Positions 1 to 10,257 of a stretch of 64,000 nucleotides of DNA are shown in pieces. Under the pieces are notes generated by a model that saw nothing but the letters and a program-made list of their open reading frames with translations, searched no databases and was not told the DNA's origin. This DNA comes from CAYLSV01 sp964386435. Its GTDB lineage: Bacteria > Planctomycetota > Phycisphaerae > Tepidisphaerales > Tepidisphaeraceae. The DNA lies in the NCBI GenBank assembly GCA_964386435.1, contig CAYLSV010000005.1, positions 21,431 through 85,430 of the forward strand, read 5' to 3'. Each line of letters opens with the position of its first letter. Position 1 is the first letter of the stretch. The position numbers and the translations under genes were made by a program.

Positions 1-1107
1 AGGAAGTTCCCTTGCTTGTGGGGGCTGCGGTCGACGGTGAAGTCGATCATGTCGGTGCCGATGCCGCAGTAGTTCAGGAGCGTATTACCCTTGCCAGGTG
101 CGCCGTAGGCGGCGACCTTCTTGCCGCGGCGTTTGGCGTCGATCAGGAAGCTGAGCAAACCGCGCTTCGTCTCCCGCACTCGCTCCTCGAAGGCTGCGTA
201 CATCGCCGGATCGTCGATGCCGAAGTCGACCTCCTTCTGCTGCCACGCCGCGACGGTCGGCTGCACCTCGTGCCCGCCGTCGAGCCCGGCGAAGACCCGC
301 ATGCTGCCGCCGTGGGTCGGCAACGCCTCGACGTCGAACACCGTCAGCCCCGCCTTGCCCAGCACCCGGCACATCGTCGTGAAGAAGAAGTACTGCCAGT
401 GCTCGTGGTAAATCGTGTCGAACTGATTGTGGCGGATCAGGTTCAGGACGTGCGGGATCTCGATCGTCAGCACGCCCGTCGGCTTCAGCAGCCCGGCGAG
501 GCCGGCGACGAAGTCGTTCAGGTCCGGCACGTGGCCGATCACGTTGTTCGCCGCCACGAGGTCGGCCGGGCCGATCCGCCCGACGATCTGCCGGGCGGTT
601 TCAGCCCCGAGAAAGGCGACGGTCGTCGGCACGCCGACCTGCTCCGCCGCGGCGGCCGTGTTGCCGCTGGGCTCGATGCCGTGGACCGGGACGCCCGCCT
701 CAACGAAGTGCCGCAGCAGGTAGCCGTCGTTGCTCGCCGCCTCCATCACCAAGCTGTCGTCGGTCAGGCCGAACCGCTTGGTCATCGCCGCCGCGTATCG
801 CCTGGCGTGCTCAAGCCAGCTCTGGCTGAAGCTGCTGAAGTAGGCGTAGTCGTCGTTGAAAATCTCGTTCGGCGCCACGTGGTCCGGCAACTGGATCAGG
901 CGGCAGGCATCGCAGACGTAGGCCGTCAGCGGGTAGGTCGGCTCGGCGTGCTGGTAGTTCTCGGGCGTGACGTGCCGCTGGCACAGCGGCGTCGTGCCCA
1001 GGTCTACGAACGCCCAAATCCACCAGCCGCCGGCCCAGCGCGGCCACGCAGAACCGGCACGCCAGCTTCAGCGAGTCGCCGGCCGGATTGTCAGCGCGTT
1101 GCGGCAT
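1..1107 (-). CDS. SAM-dependent sugar C-methyltransferase (TylC3/NovU type), 3'-truncated by window edge, frameshifted
   Basis: Predicted class I methyltransferase that C-methylates a nucleotide-linked sugar. The chosen ATG at 1107 opens MPQRAD, followed by a Cys-x2-Cys pair (CRFC, about 1059-1048). A second pair, CDAC, lies about 40 residues on; two such pairs form the N-terminal zinc-binding module of this family. Downstream, in a different frame, come the SAM-domain motif VMEAASNDGYLL, the family motif IYHEHW (its Tyr/His are catalytic in characterised homologues) and the C-terminal DFTVDRSPHKQGNF signature at the window edge. CRFC is in the frame of 1107 but FVDLG at 1010 is shifted by one base, so an indel lies between about 1048 and 1011. 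It may be real or an assembly error. The rest of the protein is intact, so the gene is probably functional in the cell. Confidence 0.8.
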
Positions 1108-1231
1108 CCAGAAGGTGCATCGTCTGCTTCCTGCGACCACTTCACCACGCCGGCATCATCGGCGGTTCCCGGCTGGCCGGCAAATGCGGTACAACCGGCC
1201 CATCGCCCGCCGCCACCATAAGTTGTTCATC

Positions 1232-4200
1232 ATGCCCCGCCCCGCCACCCGCCGCCGAGACGTTGCCCGCCGTGGGCTGCTCGGCTTCCTGCCCATCGGT
1301 CGCAAGCCCGCTCAGTTGCCCCGCCTCGGCGAGGACGGCACGTTCGAGGGCGGCCGCGACATCGAGCAGCCGCTGCGCCGCGACTTGCTCAGCGTCGAGC
1401 AACTCGCCGACCTCGCCCGCCGACTCGCCGCCCGCCACACCGTCGACATGGCCGGCGGCGAGGACAAGCTGCTGGACCGCCTTGGCGAGAACGAGCAGAT
1501 CATCGACCACGCCTACCGCAAGGTCTCCGACGCCGCCGAGGCCGAGCGGCGGATCGCCCCGGCGGCCGAGTGGCTCATCGACAACAAGTACATGGTCGAG
1601 GAGCAGATCCGCTCCGCCCGCACCTTTCTGCCCAAAGGCTACAGCCGCGAGCTGCCGCGCCTGCAAACCGGCGGCACGGCGGGCTACCCGCGGGTCTACG
1701 CCCTGGCCCTGGAGCTCATCAGCCACATCGACGGCCGGATCGATTTGGAGGCGCTCGACCGCTTCATCGACGCCTACCAAACGGCGGAGGGCGGCACGCA
1801 GACGCTGACGATCGGCGAGTTGTGGGCCGTGCCGATCATGCTGCGGCTGGCGCTGTTGGAGAATTTGCGGCGGGTCGCCGGGCGGATCGCGGTGGACCAG
1901 TTGCAGCGCGATTTGGCGGCGGAGTGGGCGGAGAAACTTGGCAAGCAGTACGAGCAGGATTCGAGCCGGTTGGTCGTGACGCTGGCCGATTTGGTGAAGG
2001 CCGAGCCGCCGCTGACCGCGCCGTTCGTCAGCGAGTTCGGCCGGCGGATGCAGGCGCAGGGGCCGCGGCTGGCGCTGGCGATGACGTGGCTGACCGACCG
2101 GCTGAGCGAGCGCGGCAAGAGCGTGGAGAGCCTGGCCGCCGAGGAGAGCCAGCACCAGGCGGCCGATCAGGCGTCGATGGGCAACAGCATCGGGTCGCTG
2201 CGGCTCTTGACGGCCATCGACTGGAAGGCGTTCGTCGAGCGGCACAGCAAGATGCACGCCGTGCTGCGCCGCGACCCGGCCGGGCTGTACGAGGCCCAGG
2301 ACTTCATGACCCGCGACCGCTACCGCGCCGCCGTCGAGCGGACGGCGAGGCGGCGGCAGACGGTGACGGCCGACGGCGAGACGATCGTCGCCGAGGCGGC
2401 CGTTGAGATGGCACAATCGGCGGGTGATGATCCGCGAAGAAACCACGTCGGCTACTGGCTAGCCATCGACGCCGGGCGGGAAGCACTGGAGGCAAAGGTT
2501 GATGCCCGGCTGGGCCTGATCGGCGGGACGCGGCGGTTCATCAAGAACAACGCCCGGCCGCTGTTCTTCGGCATCCTGCTCGCCGTCAGCCTCGGCCTGA
2601 CCGTGGCGGTGCTGGCTTGGAGCATGGCGACCGGCCTGGCGTGGTGGGCGGCAGCGCTGCTTGCCGTGCCGCTCTTGATCGCCGTCAGCCAACTCGGCGT
2701 GTCGCTGGTCCACTGGCTCATCACCGTCGCCGTCCGCCCCCGGCCGCTGCCGCGGCTGGACCTGGAAGCGGGCATTCCGGATGAGTTTCGCACCGCCGTT
2801 GCGGTGCCGTGCATGCTGACTTCGCCCGGCGGGGTGCAGGAACTTATCGAGGCGCTCGAAGTCCGTTACCTGGCCAACCGTGAAGCGAACTTGGTGTTCG
2901 CGTTGCTCAGCGACTTCGCCGACTGCGATGCCGAACACGATGGCCCAGACCAGGCGCTTCTTGATCAGGCGACGCGGCTCATCGGCGAGTTGAACACGCG
3001 GCACACCACCGTCCCCGGCGGCAGCGTCGGGCCGTTCGTGCTGCTGCACCGCGGCCGGACGTGGAATCCGTGCGAGCAGCGCTGGATGGGCAAGGAGCGA
3101 AAACGCGGGAAACTCGAGGATTTCAACCGTGTGCTCCGCGACCCGCAGGGCGTCAGCGGCAAGGCCGTCGGGGCGTTCGCCGCAGTGACCGGTGAGGTGG
3201 AAATGTTGGCGAACGTGCGGTACGTCATTACGCTCGATGCCGACACGATGCTGCCGAGGGACGCGGCGCGGGAGCTGATCGGCACGATGGCCCACCCGCT
3301 GAACAAGCCGAAGATCGACGAGAAGCGCGGCATCGTCACCGAGGGTTACGGCCTGTTGCAGCCCAGGGCATCGGTCGCGATGGGCGGCATCGCGCGGACG
3401 CCATTTGTTGAGCTTTTCGCGGGAGAACCGGGTGTCGATCCGTACACCCGCGCCGTCAGCGACGTTTATCAGGACGCCTTCGAGGAGGGCAGCTTCGTCG
3501 GCAAGGGCATCTATGACGTCGACGCGTTTCACGCGACGCTCGACGGCCGGTTCCCCGACAACGCGATTTTGTCGCACGATCTGCTAGAGGGCAGCCACGT
3601 CCGCAGCGGCTTGGTCAGTGACGTGCAGGTTTTTGAGGATCACCCGACGAACTACCTCGTCGACGCCGCGCGGCGACACCGGTGGGTTCGGGGCGATTGG
3701 CAGATCGCGTTCTGGTCGTTCGGGTTGGTGCCGGGACGGGAGGGCTGGGCGAAGAACCCGATTTCTTACCTGAACCGCTGGAAAATCTTCGACAACCTGC
3801 GGCGTTCGGTGTGGCCGGCGGCAATGCTGCTGCTGCTGGTCGGCGGGTGGGTGCTGACGGATTCGCCGGGTTGGTGGACGCTGCTGGCGGTGGGCATCGC
3901 GTTCTTGCCGGGGACGCTCGACACGCTGGTGCGGCTGTTCAACAAGTCGAGTGATCTGCCGTGGCGGCTGCATTTGGAGGCGGTGTTCGGCGGCGCGGCC
4001 CGGCGGTTGGGGCAGGCGGCGGTCGCGATCATCGCGCTGCCGTTCGAGGCGGTGATGCAGCTCGACGCGACGCTGCGGACGGTTTGGCGAATCTTGTTTT
4101 CGCGGCAGAATCTGCTGCAGTGGCAAACGGCCGCGGCGGTGGCGGCGAAGACGCGGCGGGATCTGCCAAGCTTTTACAAACAGATGTGGGTTGCGCCGGC

Positions 4201-7200
4201 GGCCGCCGTATTGGCAACATTGCTCGTTTTAGTGTCGCACCCGTTCGCCCTGCTTGTCGCCGCGCCGATCCTCTTGCTGTGGCTGGCGGCCCCGGCAGTA
4301 ATGTGGTGGGCAAGCACGCCGCCGTCGTCGGACGTCGCCGAACTGACAACCGAGGAGACGGTGTTTCTGCGGCACCTCGCCCGGCGAACTTGGCGGTTTT
4401 TCGAGACGTTTGTCACGCCGGAGGACCATTACCTGCCGCCGGACAATTTTCAGGAGTACCCGCCGGTCGGCATCGCTCATCGGACCAGTCCGACGAACAT
4501 CGGCCTCGCGTTGCTCTCCAACTTGGCGGCTCATGACTTCGGGTATGCCTCGACAAAAGTTGTCATCGACCGTTGTCGGGACACGCTCGATGGGGTGAAG
4601 GATTTGGAGGAACGGTTCGGCCATTTGCTGAACTGGTACGACACGCAAAGCCTGCAGCCGCTGCCGCCGATGTATGTGTCGACGGTGGACTCGGGCAACT
4701 TTGTCGGCTGCCTGATGACGCTGCGGACCGGGCTGCACGGGCTGCTCGACACCGAAGCCTGCCCGGCCAAACGGTTGGACGGGTTGGCCGACACGCTCGG
4801 CCTCCTGGTGGCAAGCGGTACCGGCACCGACGGCGTCGCCCCGCCGGCCGAGGGTCAGGAGGACGTGCCGACCGAGGTGCGGCTGCCGCCGGGCGTGGTC
4901 GAACGTGCCGAAGCGATCATCAAGGCGGTTGGCGGCCTCGGCGGCACGATTGTTCCGCTCGCCGAGTTGCGGAAGCACGTTGTGCAGATTCGTGACCTTG
5001 CTGCCGAAACGGCGGCGCTCATTGAGCCGCGTGATCCGACCGGCCGCAGCGAGACGGCGAGTTGGGCGAACGCGGCGAAGGTCGAGGCGACCGACGCGCT
5101 TGAGCAGCTTGATCTGCTGTGTCCGTGGGCGAAGAACCCGGCCCTGCTGTCGCTCGATGCGCTGAAGGATTTGGCCGTCGCCCCGACGCTTCGGCAGATC
5201 GCCGACTTGAACAGCAACGTGCTGCCGGCGCTTGAGAAGGATCTGCCCGCCGCCGACCTGGAGGCGCTCGAGGACGCGTCCGACGCCGCCTCGGGTCAGG
5301 CCCGGCAACTGCTATCGCTGGCCGACCGGGCGAAGACGCACTACGACGGGGCCCAGTTCCGGCGGCTGCTGTACGACTCCGTGCGGAAGCTGATGATCAT
5401 CGGCTACAACGTTTCCGAAGGCCGGGCCGACGCGAGCTTCTACGATTTGCTCGCCTCGGAAGCGCGGCTGGCGAGTTACGTCACGATCGCCCGGGGCGAG
5501 CTGCCGCAGGACCATTGGTTCGCCCTCGGCCGCAGCCTAACCGATGTCGGCGGGACAGACGCGCTGCTGAGTTGGTCGGGCAGCATGTTTGAATACCTGA
5601 TGCCGCTGCTCGTTATGCCGACCTACGACGGGACGCTGCTCGATGAGACGTATCGCGGCATGCTCAAGAAGCAGATCGAGTACGGCAACAGCCGCAACGT
5701 GCCGTGGGGTATTAGCGAGAGCGGCTACTTCGCCACCGACGCGCAGCTGAACTACCAGTACCGCCCGTTCGGCGTGCCCGGCCTGGGCTTCAAGCGCGGC
5801 CTCGGCCGGGACCTGGTCATCGCGCCGTATGCGACGGCCATGGCCGTGATGGTCGACGCGAAGGCGGCAGTGGCGAATCTCAAGCGGCTGCAGACGGACG
5901 GCTTCGTCGGGCCGTTCGGGTTGTACGAGGCGGTCGATTACACGAAGAGCCGGCTGCCGCGCGGCCAGAGCCAAGCGACGGTTCGCAGCTACATGGCCCA
6001 CCACAGCGGCATGAGCTTTTTGGCCCTGGCGTACCACTTGCTCGACCAGCCGATGCAGAAGCGGTTCACGGCCGACCCGCAGTTGCGGTCGGTGGATCTG
6101 CTGCTGCAGGAGCGGGTGCCGCTGGCGGCGTCGGTGGTGCCGCACGCGTCGGAGGCGGAGGATCAGAAGCAGCGCGAGGGCCGACCCGTCGCCACGCAGC
6201 GGCCGTTCCGCACGGCCAACACGTCGGTGCCGGAGGTGCATTTGCTCGGCAACGGTCGGTACAGCGTGATGGTCACGAACGCCGGCGGCGGCTACAGCAA
6301 GTGGCATGACACCCTGCTCACAAGGTGGCGGGAGGACGCGACCCGCGACAGCTACGGCACGTTCATCTACCTCCGCGACATTGCCGGCGGCCGGACCTGG
6401 AGCTCGGCGGCCCAGCCGACGCTGGCCGAGCCGGACTTCTACAATGTCATCTTTTCCCAGGGAAAAGCCGAGTTCATCCGCCGCGACGGCGACATCGAAA
6501 CGCACACCACCGTCAGCGTCAGCCCCGACGAGGACCAGGAGACGGGTCTCAAGCACGACATCGAACTCCGCCGGGTCAAGCTCACCAACCACGGCCGGCA
6601 GCGGCGGACCATCGAGATCACCAGCTTCGCTGAGGTCGTGTTGAACGAGGCGGCGGCGGAAATCGCGCACCCGGCGTTCAGCAATTTGTTCATCCAGACG
6701 GAGCTGCTGCCGGACCGTTCGGCGATCCTGGTGAAGCGTCGGCCGCGCAAGGAAGGCGAGCAGCCGCCGGTCATGCTGCACCTCATGAACAGCCACGGCG
6801 CGGCGGTCGGCGAGACGGGGTTCGAGACCGACCGCAGCGTCTTCCTCGGCCGCGGCCGGGACGCGGCGGTGCCGGTGGCGCTGGATCCGGGCAACCCGCA
6901 ACTGGCCAACACCAGCGGCAGCGTCCTCGACCCGTGCGTCGCGATCCGGAAGCGCGTCAACGTCGCACCGGGCGAGAGCGTGACGGTCGACATCGTCACC
7001 GGCTGCACGCCGGACCGGGAGCAGGCGACGCAGCTTCTGGCCAAGTACGCCGACCGCAGATTATCCGACCGCGTGGCCGACTTGGCGTGGACGCACAGCA
7101 ACGTCGCGCTGCAGCAGCTCAACATCAGCGAGGCCGACGCCCAACTGTTTGGCCGACTTGCCGGCAGCATCGTCTACGCGTCAGGTCTCCGCCGGGCGTC

Positions 7201-10117
7201 GGGGGAGGTGATCGCCAAAAACACCCAGGCGCAGAGCGGTTTGTGGGGCCACGGCATTAGCGGAGACTTGCCGATCGTGCTGGTCCGCGTGACCGACCCG
7301 TCACGGCTGACGCTGGTGCGGCAGCTTGTTCAGGCGCACACTTATTGGCGGCGCAAAGGGCTGCGCAGCGATTTGGTGCTCATCGTCGAGCAGGACACCG
7401 GCTACCGCGACGAGGCGATCAAGGCGATCGAAGACCAGGCCTCGGCATGTGGCGAGGGTGTGCTGCTGCGGCAGCCGGGCGGGGTGTTTCCGCTGCGGGC
7501 GGATCAGGTGCCGGAGGAGTCGCGGACGCTGTTGCAGTCGGTGGCGCGGGTGGTGCTGTCGGACGCCGCCGGGACGTTGGAGGAGCAGATCGCCCGGCGA
7601 GGCCGCAGCGAGAAGATGGCCAAGCCGGTGCAGCGTCGGCTGCCGCCGCCGGTGCCGACGGGGGTGGCGCTGCCGGATCAGGATTTGCGATTCTTCAACG
7701 GACTCGGCGGATTCACGCCCGACGGCAAGGAGTACATCACCGTCACCGACGATGCCCGGGTGACGCCGGCCCCGTGGATCAACGTGCTGGCCAACCCGTT
7801 CTTCGGCACCATCGTCACCGAGTCCGGCGGCGGCTACACCTGGTGCGAGAATGCCCACGAGTACCGACTGACGCCGTGGAACAACGACCCGGTGACAGAC
7901 TCCTCCGGCGAATCGCTCTACATCCGTGATGAGGACAGCGGCGAGTTCTGGTCGCCCACGCCGCTGCCGTGTCGCGGGGCGTTCCCGTACCGCACACACC
8001 ACGGCTTCGGCTACACGAAGTTCGAGTACGACAACCGCGGCATTCGCAGCCGACTTGCCGTGTACGTCCCGCCGGACGCGCCGGTGAAGATGTACCGCCT
8101 GGAGATCGAAAACGCCACGGCCGAGAAGCGCTCGCTCTCGGCGACGGCGTTCGTCGAGTGGGTGCTGGGCGAGTTCCGGCACAAGTCGGCCCCGCACGTC
8201 GTCACCAGCGTTGACCCCGCGAGCGACGCGATTTTGGCGAGAAACCCATATTCCGCCGAATTCGGCAAGCGGGTCAGCTTCCTCCAATCAACAGGCCAGC
8301 GTGTCGGCACGACCGGCGACCGGCGGGAGTTCCTCGGCCGCAACGGCTCCCCGGCGCGGCCGGTGGGGATGGTCCGCGAGGAGCTGTCCGGCCGCGTCGG
8401 GGCCGGCCTCGATCCGTGTGGCGTGGCCCGCGTCTCCATGGAGCTGGAGCCGGGGCAGACCGGCGTCGTCACCTTCACCCTCGGCAGCGGCCAGAACGTC
8501 AACGACGCCAAGGCGATGGCCGGACGCTTCAAGNNNNNNNNNNAGGATCAGCAGCAGTGCGATCTGGCCGAGCATCGCATGTACGACCAGTGGAAGGACG
8601 CGCTGGACGATCTTCACGTCGAAACGCCCGACCCGGCGCTGGACGTGCTCGTCAACGGCTGGCTGCCGTACCAGGTGCTGAGTTGCCGGTACTGGGCCCG
8701 CAGCGGCTTCTACCAGTCAGGCGGCGCGTACGGCTTCCGTGACCAGCTTCAGGACGTGGCCGCCCTCTTGCACGTGGCGCCAAAGTACATCCGCGAGCAC
8801 TTGCTCCGGGCCGCGGCCCACCAATTTGATCGCGGCGACGTGCTGCACTGGTGGCACCCGCCGACCGGGCGTGGGGTGCGGACCCACTTCTCCGACGACT
8901 ACCTTTGGCTGCCGTGGGTCACGGCCCGGTACGTCCGCGGCACCGGCGACTCGGGCGTCTTGGACGAGATCGTGCCGTTCCTGACCGGGCGGGACGTGCC
9001 GGACGATGTGGAGAGCATTTACGACCAGTTCCCCCACGCCGCCGAGCCGGGCGATTTGTACGAGCACTGCCGCCGGTCGATTCGCAACGCGACGAAGCAG
9101 CGTGGCTACGGCCGGCACGGGTTGCCGCTGATCGGCTGCGGCGACTGGAACGACGGCATGAACCTCATCGGCGAGCACGGCCGGGGCGAGTCCGTCTGGA
9201 TGGCGTTTTTCCTGATGACCGTGATGGTCGACTTCCTGCCGGTGGCGAAGGCACGCGGCGATCATGATTTCGTCGCCGAGTGCGAGGGCGAGATCGAGAA
9301 GCTCCGCACGGCCGTTGATGCCGAAGCGTGGGACGGGCTTTGGTACAAGCGGGCCTACTTCGACGACGGCACGCCGCTGGGCAGCAGCGAGAACACCGAG
9401 TGCCAGATCGACGCGTTGCCGCAGAGCTGGAGCATTCTCACGGGTTTGACCGACCCCGACCGGGCGAAGCAGGCGATGGAGGCGGTTGACAACCGCCTGG
9501 TTCGTCGCGACGCCGGCTTGATCCAGTTGTTTGACCCGCCGTTCGACAAGTGCGAGGTCGACCCCGGCTACATCAAGGGCTACCTGCCCGGCGTCCGGGA
9601 GAACGGCGGGCAGTACACCCACGCCGCCGTCTGGACGGTGATGGCGTTCGCCGAGATGGGCGATTGGCAGCGGGCTTGGGAGTTGTTCGGCATGATCAAC
9701 CCGGTCCGCCACGGCGAGCGGGCCGAGGTGATGGCGAAGTACAAGGTCGAGCCGTACGTGGTGGCCGCCGACGTCTACGGCGTCCACCCGCACGTGGGCC
9801 GCGGCGGCTGGACGTGGTACACCGGCAGCGCCGGCTGGCTGTACCGCTTGGCCGTCGAGCACCTCCTTGGCATCCGGCTCGAGATCGATCACCTCGCGTT
9901 CAAGCCGCTCTTGCCGCCGCACTGGCAGGGGTACAAGCTCACCTACCGCCACCACGGCACGCCCCACCGGGTCGAGGTCAAGGGCAGCGGCCGACACGTG
10001 GTGAAGGTGACGCTCGACGGCAAGCACGTCGACGGCGACCGCCTGCCGCTGGCGAGCGACGGGAAGTTGCACGAGGCGGTGGTGGAGCTCGGCGACCCCG
10101 CCGAGGCGGCAACGTGA
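1232..10117 (+). CDS. NdvB-like cyclic beta-glucan synthase (GT84 + glucoamylase-like + GH94 domains), about 2961 aa
   Basis: Giant membrane glycosyltransferase expected to polymerise UDP-glucose into a (cyclic) beta-glucan and trim or close it with a phosphorylase-type domain. Order of parts: a soluble N-terminal region; two membrane helices (about 2550-2730); a GT84 catalytic domain with LDAD (about 3232) and HRWVRGDWQ (about 3676); further membrane helices (3800-3930 and 4190-4310); a glucoamylase-like domain (about 4350-6100) with a long inserted helical stretch at 4860-5340; then two carbohydrate-binding/GH94 halves with the acid-base motif GCGDWNDG (about 9136). A 10-N gap at 8534-8543 happens to preserve the frame. 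The ATG at 1232 is chosen because RRRDVARR and a TAAGTT hexamer 7 nt upstream fit a start here; the same frame is open back to 1088. Whether the product is cyclic or linear cannot be told from sequence. Confidence 0.9.
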   Translation: MPRPATRRRDVARRGLLGFLPIGRKPAQLPRLGEDGTFEGGRDIEQPLRRDLLSVEQLADLARRLAARHTVDMAGGEDKLLDRLGENEQIIDHAYRKVSDAAEAERRIAPAAEWLIDNKYMVEEQIRSARTFLPKGYSRELPRLQTGGTAGYPRVYALALELISHIDGRIDLEALDRFIDAYQTAEGGTQTLTIGELWAVPIMLRLALLENLRRVAGRIAVDQLQRDLAAEWAEKLGKQYEQDSSRLVVTLADLVKAEPPLTAPFVSEFGRRMQAQGPRLALAMTWLTDRLSERGKSVESLAAEESQHQAADQASMGNSIGSLRLLTAIDWKAFVERHSKMHAVLRRDPAGLYEAQDFMTRDRYRAAVERTARRRQTVTADGETIVAEAAVEMAQSAGDDPRRNHVGYWLAIDAGREALEAKVDARLGLIGGTRRFIKNNARPLFFGILLAVSLGLTVAVLAWSMATGLAWWAAALLAVPLLIAVSQLGVSLVHWLITVAVRPRPLPRLDLEAGIPDEFRTAVAVPCMLTSPGGVQELIEALEVRYLANREANLVFALLSDFADCDAEHDGPDQALLDQATRLIGELNTRHTTVPGGSVGPFVLLHRGRTWNPCEQRWMGKERKRGKLEDFNRVLRDPQGVSGKAVGAFAAVTGEVEMLANVRYVITLDADTMLPRDAARELIGTMAHPLNKPKIDEKRGIVTEGYGLLQPRASVAMGGIARTPFVELFAGEPGVDPYTRAVSDVYQDAFEEGSFVGKGIYDVDAFHATLDGRFPDNAILSHDLLEGSHVRSGLVSDVQVFEDHPTNYLVDAARRHRWVRGDWQIAFWSFGLVPGREGWAKNPISYLNRWKIFDNLRRSVWPAAMLLLLVGGWVLTDSPGWWTLLAVGIAFLPGTLDTLVRLFNKSSDLPWRLHLEAVFGGAARRLGQAAVAIIALPFEAVMQLDATLRTVWRILFSRQNLLQWQTAAAVAAKTRRDLPSFYKQMWVAPAAAVLATLLVLVSHPFALLVAAPILLLWLAAPAVMWWASTPPSSDVAELTTEETVFLRHLARRTWRFFETFVTPEDHYLPPDNFQEYPPVGIAHRTSPTNIGLALLSNLAAHDFGYASTKVVIDRCRDTLDGVKDLEERFGHLLNWYDTQSLQPLPPMYVSTVDSGNFVGCLMTLRTGLHGLLDTEACPAKRLDGLADTLGLLVASGTGTDGVAPPAEGQEDVPTEVRLPPGVVERAEAIIKAVGGLGGTIVPLAELRKHVVQIRDLAAETAALIEPRDPTGRSETASWANAAKVEATDALEQLDLLCPWAKNPALLSLDALKDLAVAPTLRQIADLNSNVLPALEKDLPAADLEALEDASDAASGQARQLLSLADRAKTHYDGAQFRRLLYDSVRKLMIIGYNVSEGRADASFYDLLASEARLASYVTIARGELPQDHWFALGRSLTDVGGTDALLSWSGSMFEYLMPLLVMPTYDGTLLDETYRGMLKKQIEYGNSRNVPWGISESGYFATDAQLNYQYRPFGVPGLGFKRGLGRDLVIAPYATAMAVMVDAKAAVANLKRLQTDGFVGPFGLYEAVDYTKSRLPRGQSQATVRSYMAHHSGMSFLALAYHLLDQPMQKRFTADPQLRSVDLLLQERVPLAASVVPHASEAEDQKQREGRPVATQRPFRTANTSVPEVHLLGNGRYSVMVTNAGGGYSKWHDTLLTRWREDATRDSYGTFIYLRDIAGGRTWSSAAQPTLAEPDFYNVIFSQGKAEFIRRDGDIETHTTVSVSPDEDQETGLKHDIELRRVKLTNHGRQRRTIEITSFAEVVLNEAAAEIAHPAFSNLFIQTELLPDRSAILVKRRPRKEGEQPPVMLHLMNSHGAAVGETGFETDRSVFLGRGRDAAVPVALDPGNPQLANTSGSVLDPCVAIRKRVNVAPGESVTVDIVTGCTPDREQATQLLAKYADRRLSDRVADLAWTHSNVALQQLNISEADAQLFGRLAGSIVYASGLRRASGEVIAKNTQAQSGLWGHGISGDLPIVLVRVTDPSRLTLVRQLVQAHTYWRRKGLRSDLVLIVEQDTGYRDEAIKAIEDQASACGEGVLLRQPGGVFPLRADQVPEESRTLLQSVARVVLSDAAGTLEEQIARRGRSEKMAKPVQRRLPPPVPTGVALPDQDLRFFNGLGGFTPDGKEYITVTDDARVTPAPWINVLANPFFGTIVTESGGGYTWCENAHEYRLTPWNNDPVTDSSGESLYIRDEDSGEFWSPTPLPCRGAFPYRTHHGFGYTKFEYDNRGIRSRLAVYVPPDAPVKMYRLEIENATAEKRSLSATAFVEWVLGEFRHKSAPHVVTSVDPASDAILARNPYSAEFGKRVSFLQSTGQRVGTTGDRREFLGRNGSPARPVGMVREELSGRVGAGLDPCGVARVSMELEPGQTGVVTFTLGSGQNVNDAKAMAGRFKXXXXDQQQCDLAEHRMYDQWKDALDDLHVETPDPALDVLVNGWLPYQVLSCRYWARSGFYQSGGAYGFRDQLQDVAALLHVAPKYIREHLLRAAAHQFDRGDVLHWWHPPTGRGVRTHFSDDYLWLPWVTARYVRGTGDSGVLDEIVPFLTGRDVPDDVESIYDQFPHAAEPGDLYEHCRRSIRNATKQRGYGRHGLPLIGCGDWNDGMNLIGEHGRGESVWMAFFLMTVMVDFLPVAKARGDHDFVAECEGEIEKLRTAVDAEAWDGLWYKRAYFDDGTPLGSSENTECQIDALPQSWSILTGLTDPDRAKQAMEAVDNRLVRRDAGLIQLFDPPFDKCEVDPGYIKGYLPGVRENGGQYTHAAVWTVMAFAEMGDWQRAWELFGMINPVRHGERAEVMAKYKVEPYVVAADVYGVHPHVGRGGWTWYTGSAGWLYRLAVEHLLGIRLEIDHLAFKPLLPPHWQGYKLTYRHHGTPHRVEVKGSGRHVVKVTLDGKHVDGDRLPLASDGKLHEAVVELGDPAEAAT
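8534..8543. other. Assembly gap (10 N)
   Basis: Ten N bases inside the GH94 part of the glucan synthase. The reading frame continues on both sides with family-consistent sequence, so little is probably missing, but the true gap length is unknown. Confidence 0.99.
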
Positions 10118-10257
10118 GCATTGCGCTAAATCTGCGACACGCCGTTGCAAATGCGGTGAAGTCGCTCAAGAGGTGGGCCGATGCTGTTGCCTGTATCGGG
10201 GGATATGAGCGGCGTCGCCTTTCCCGGCGGCGGGCGCGTTGTGGAAAGTAGTTCAGC

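Noticed and set aside
12..1808. Long plus-strand open frame overlapping the first gene
   Set aside because: Antisense of the methyltransferase and of the glucan synthase start; composition Arg/Ala/Gln-rich with no domain. A product of high GC.
10118..10257. c-di-GMP riboswitch before the GGDEF/EAL gene
   Set aside because: The 140-bp spacer shows no recognisable GEMM core or tetraloop-receptor pattern.
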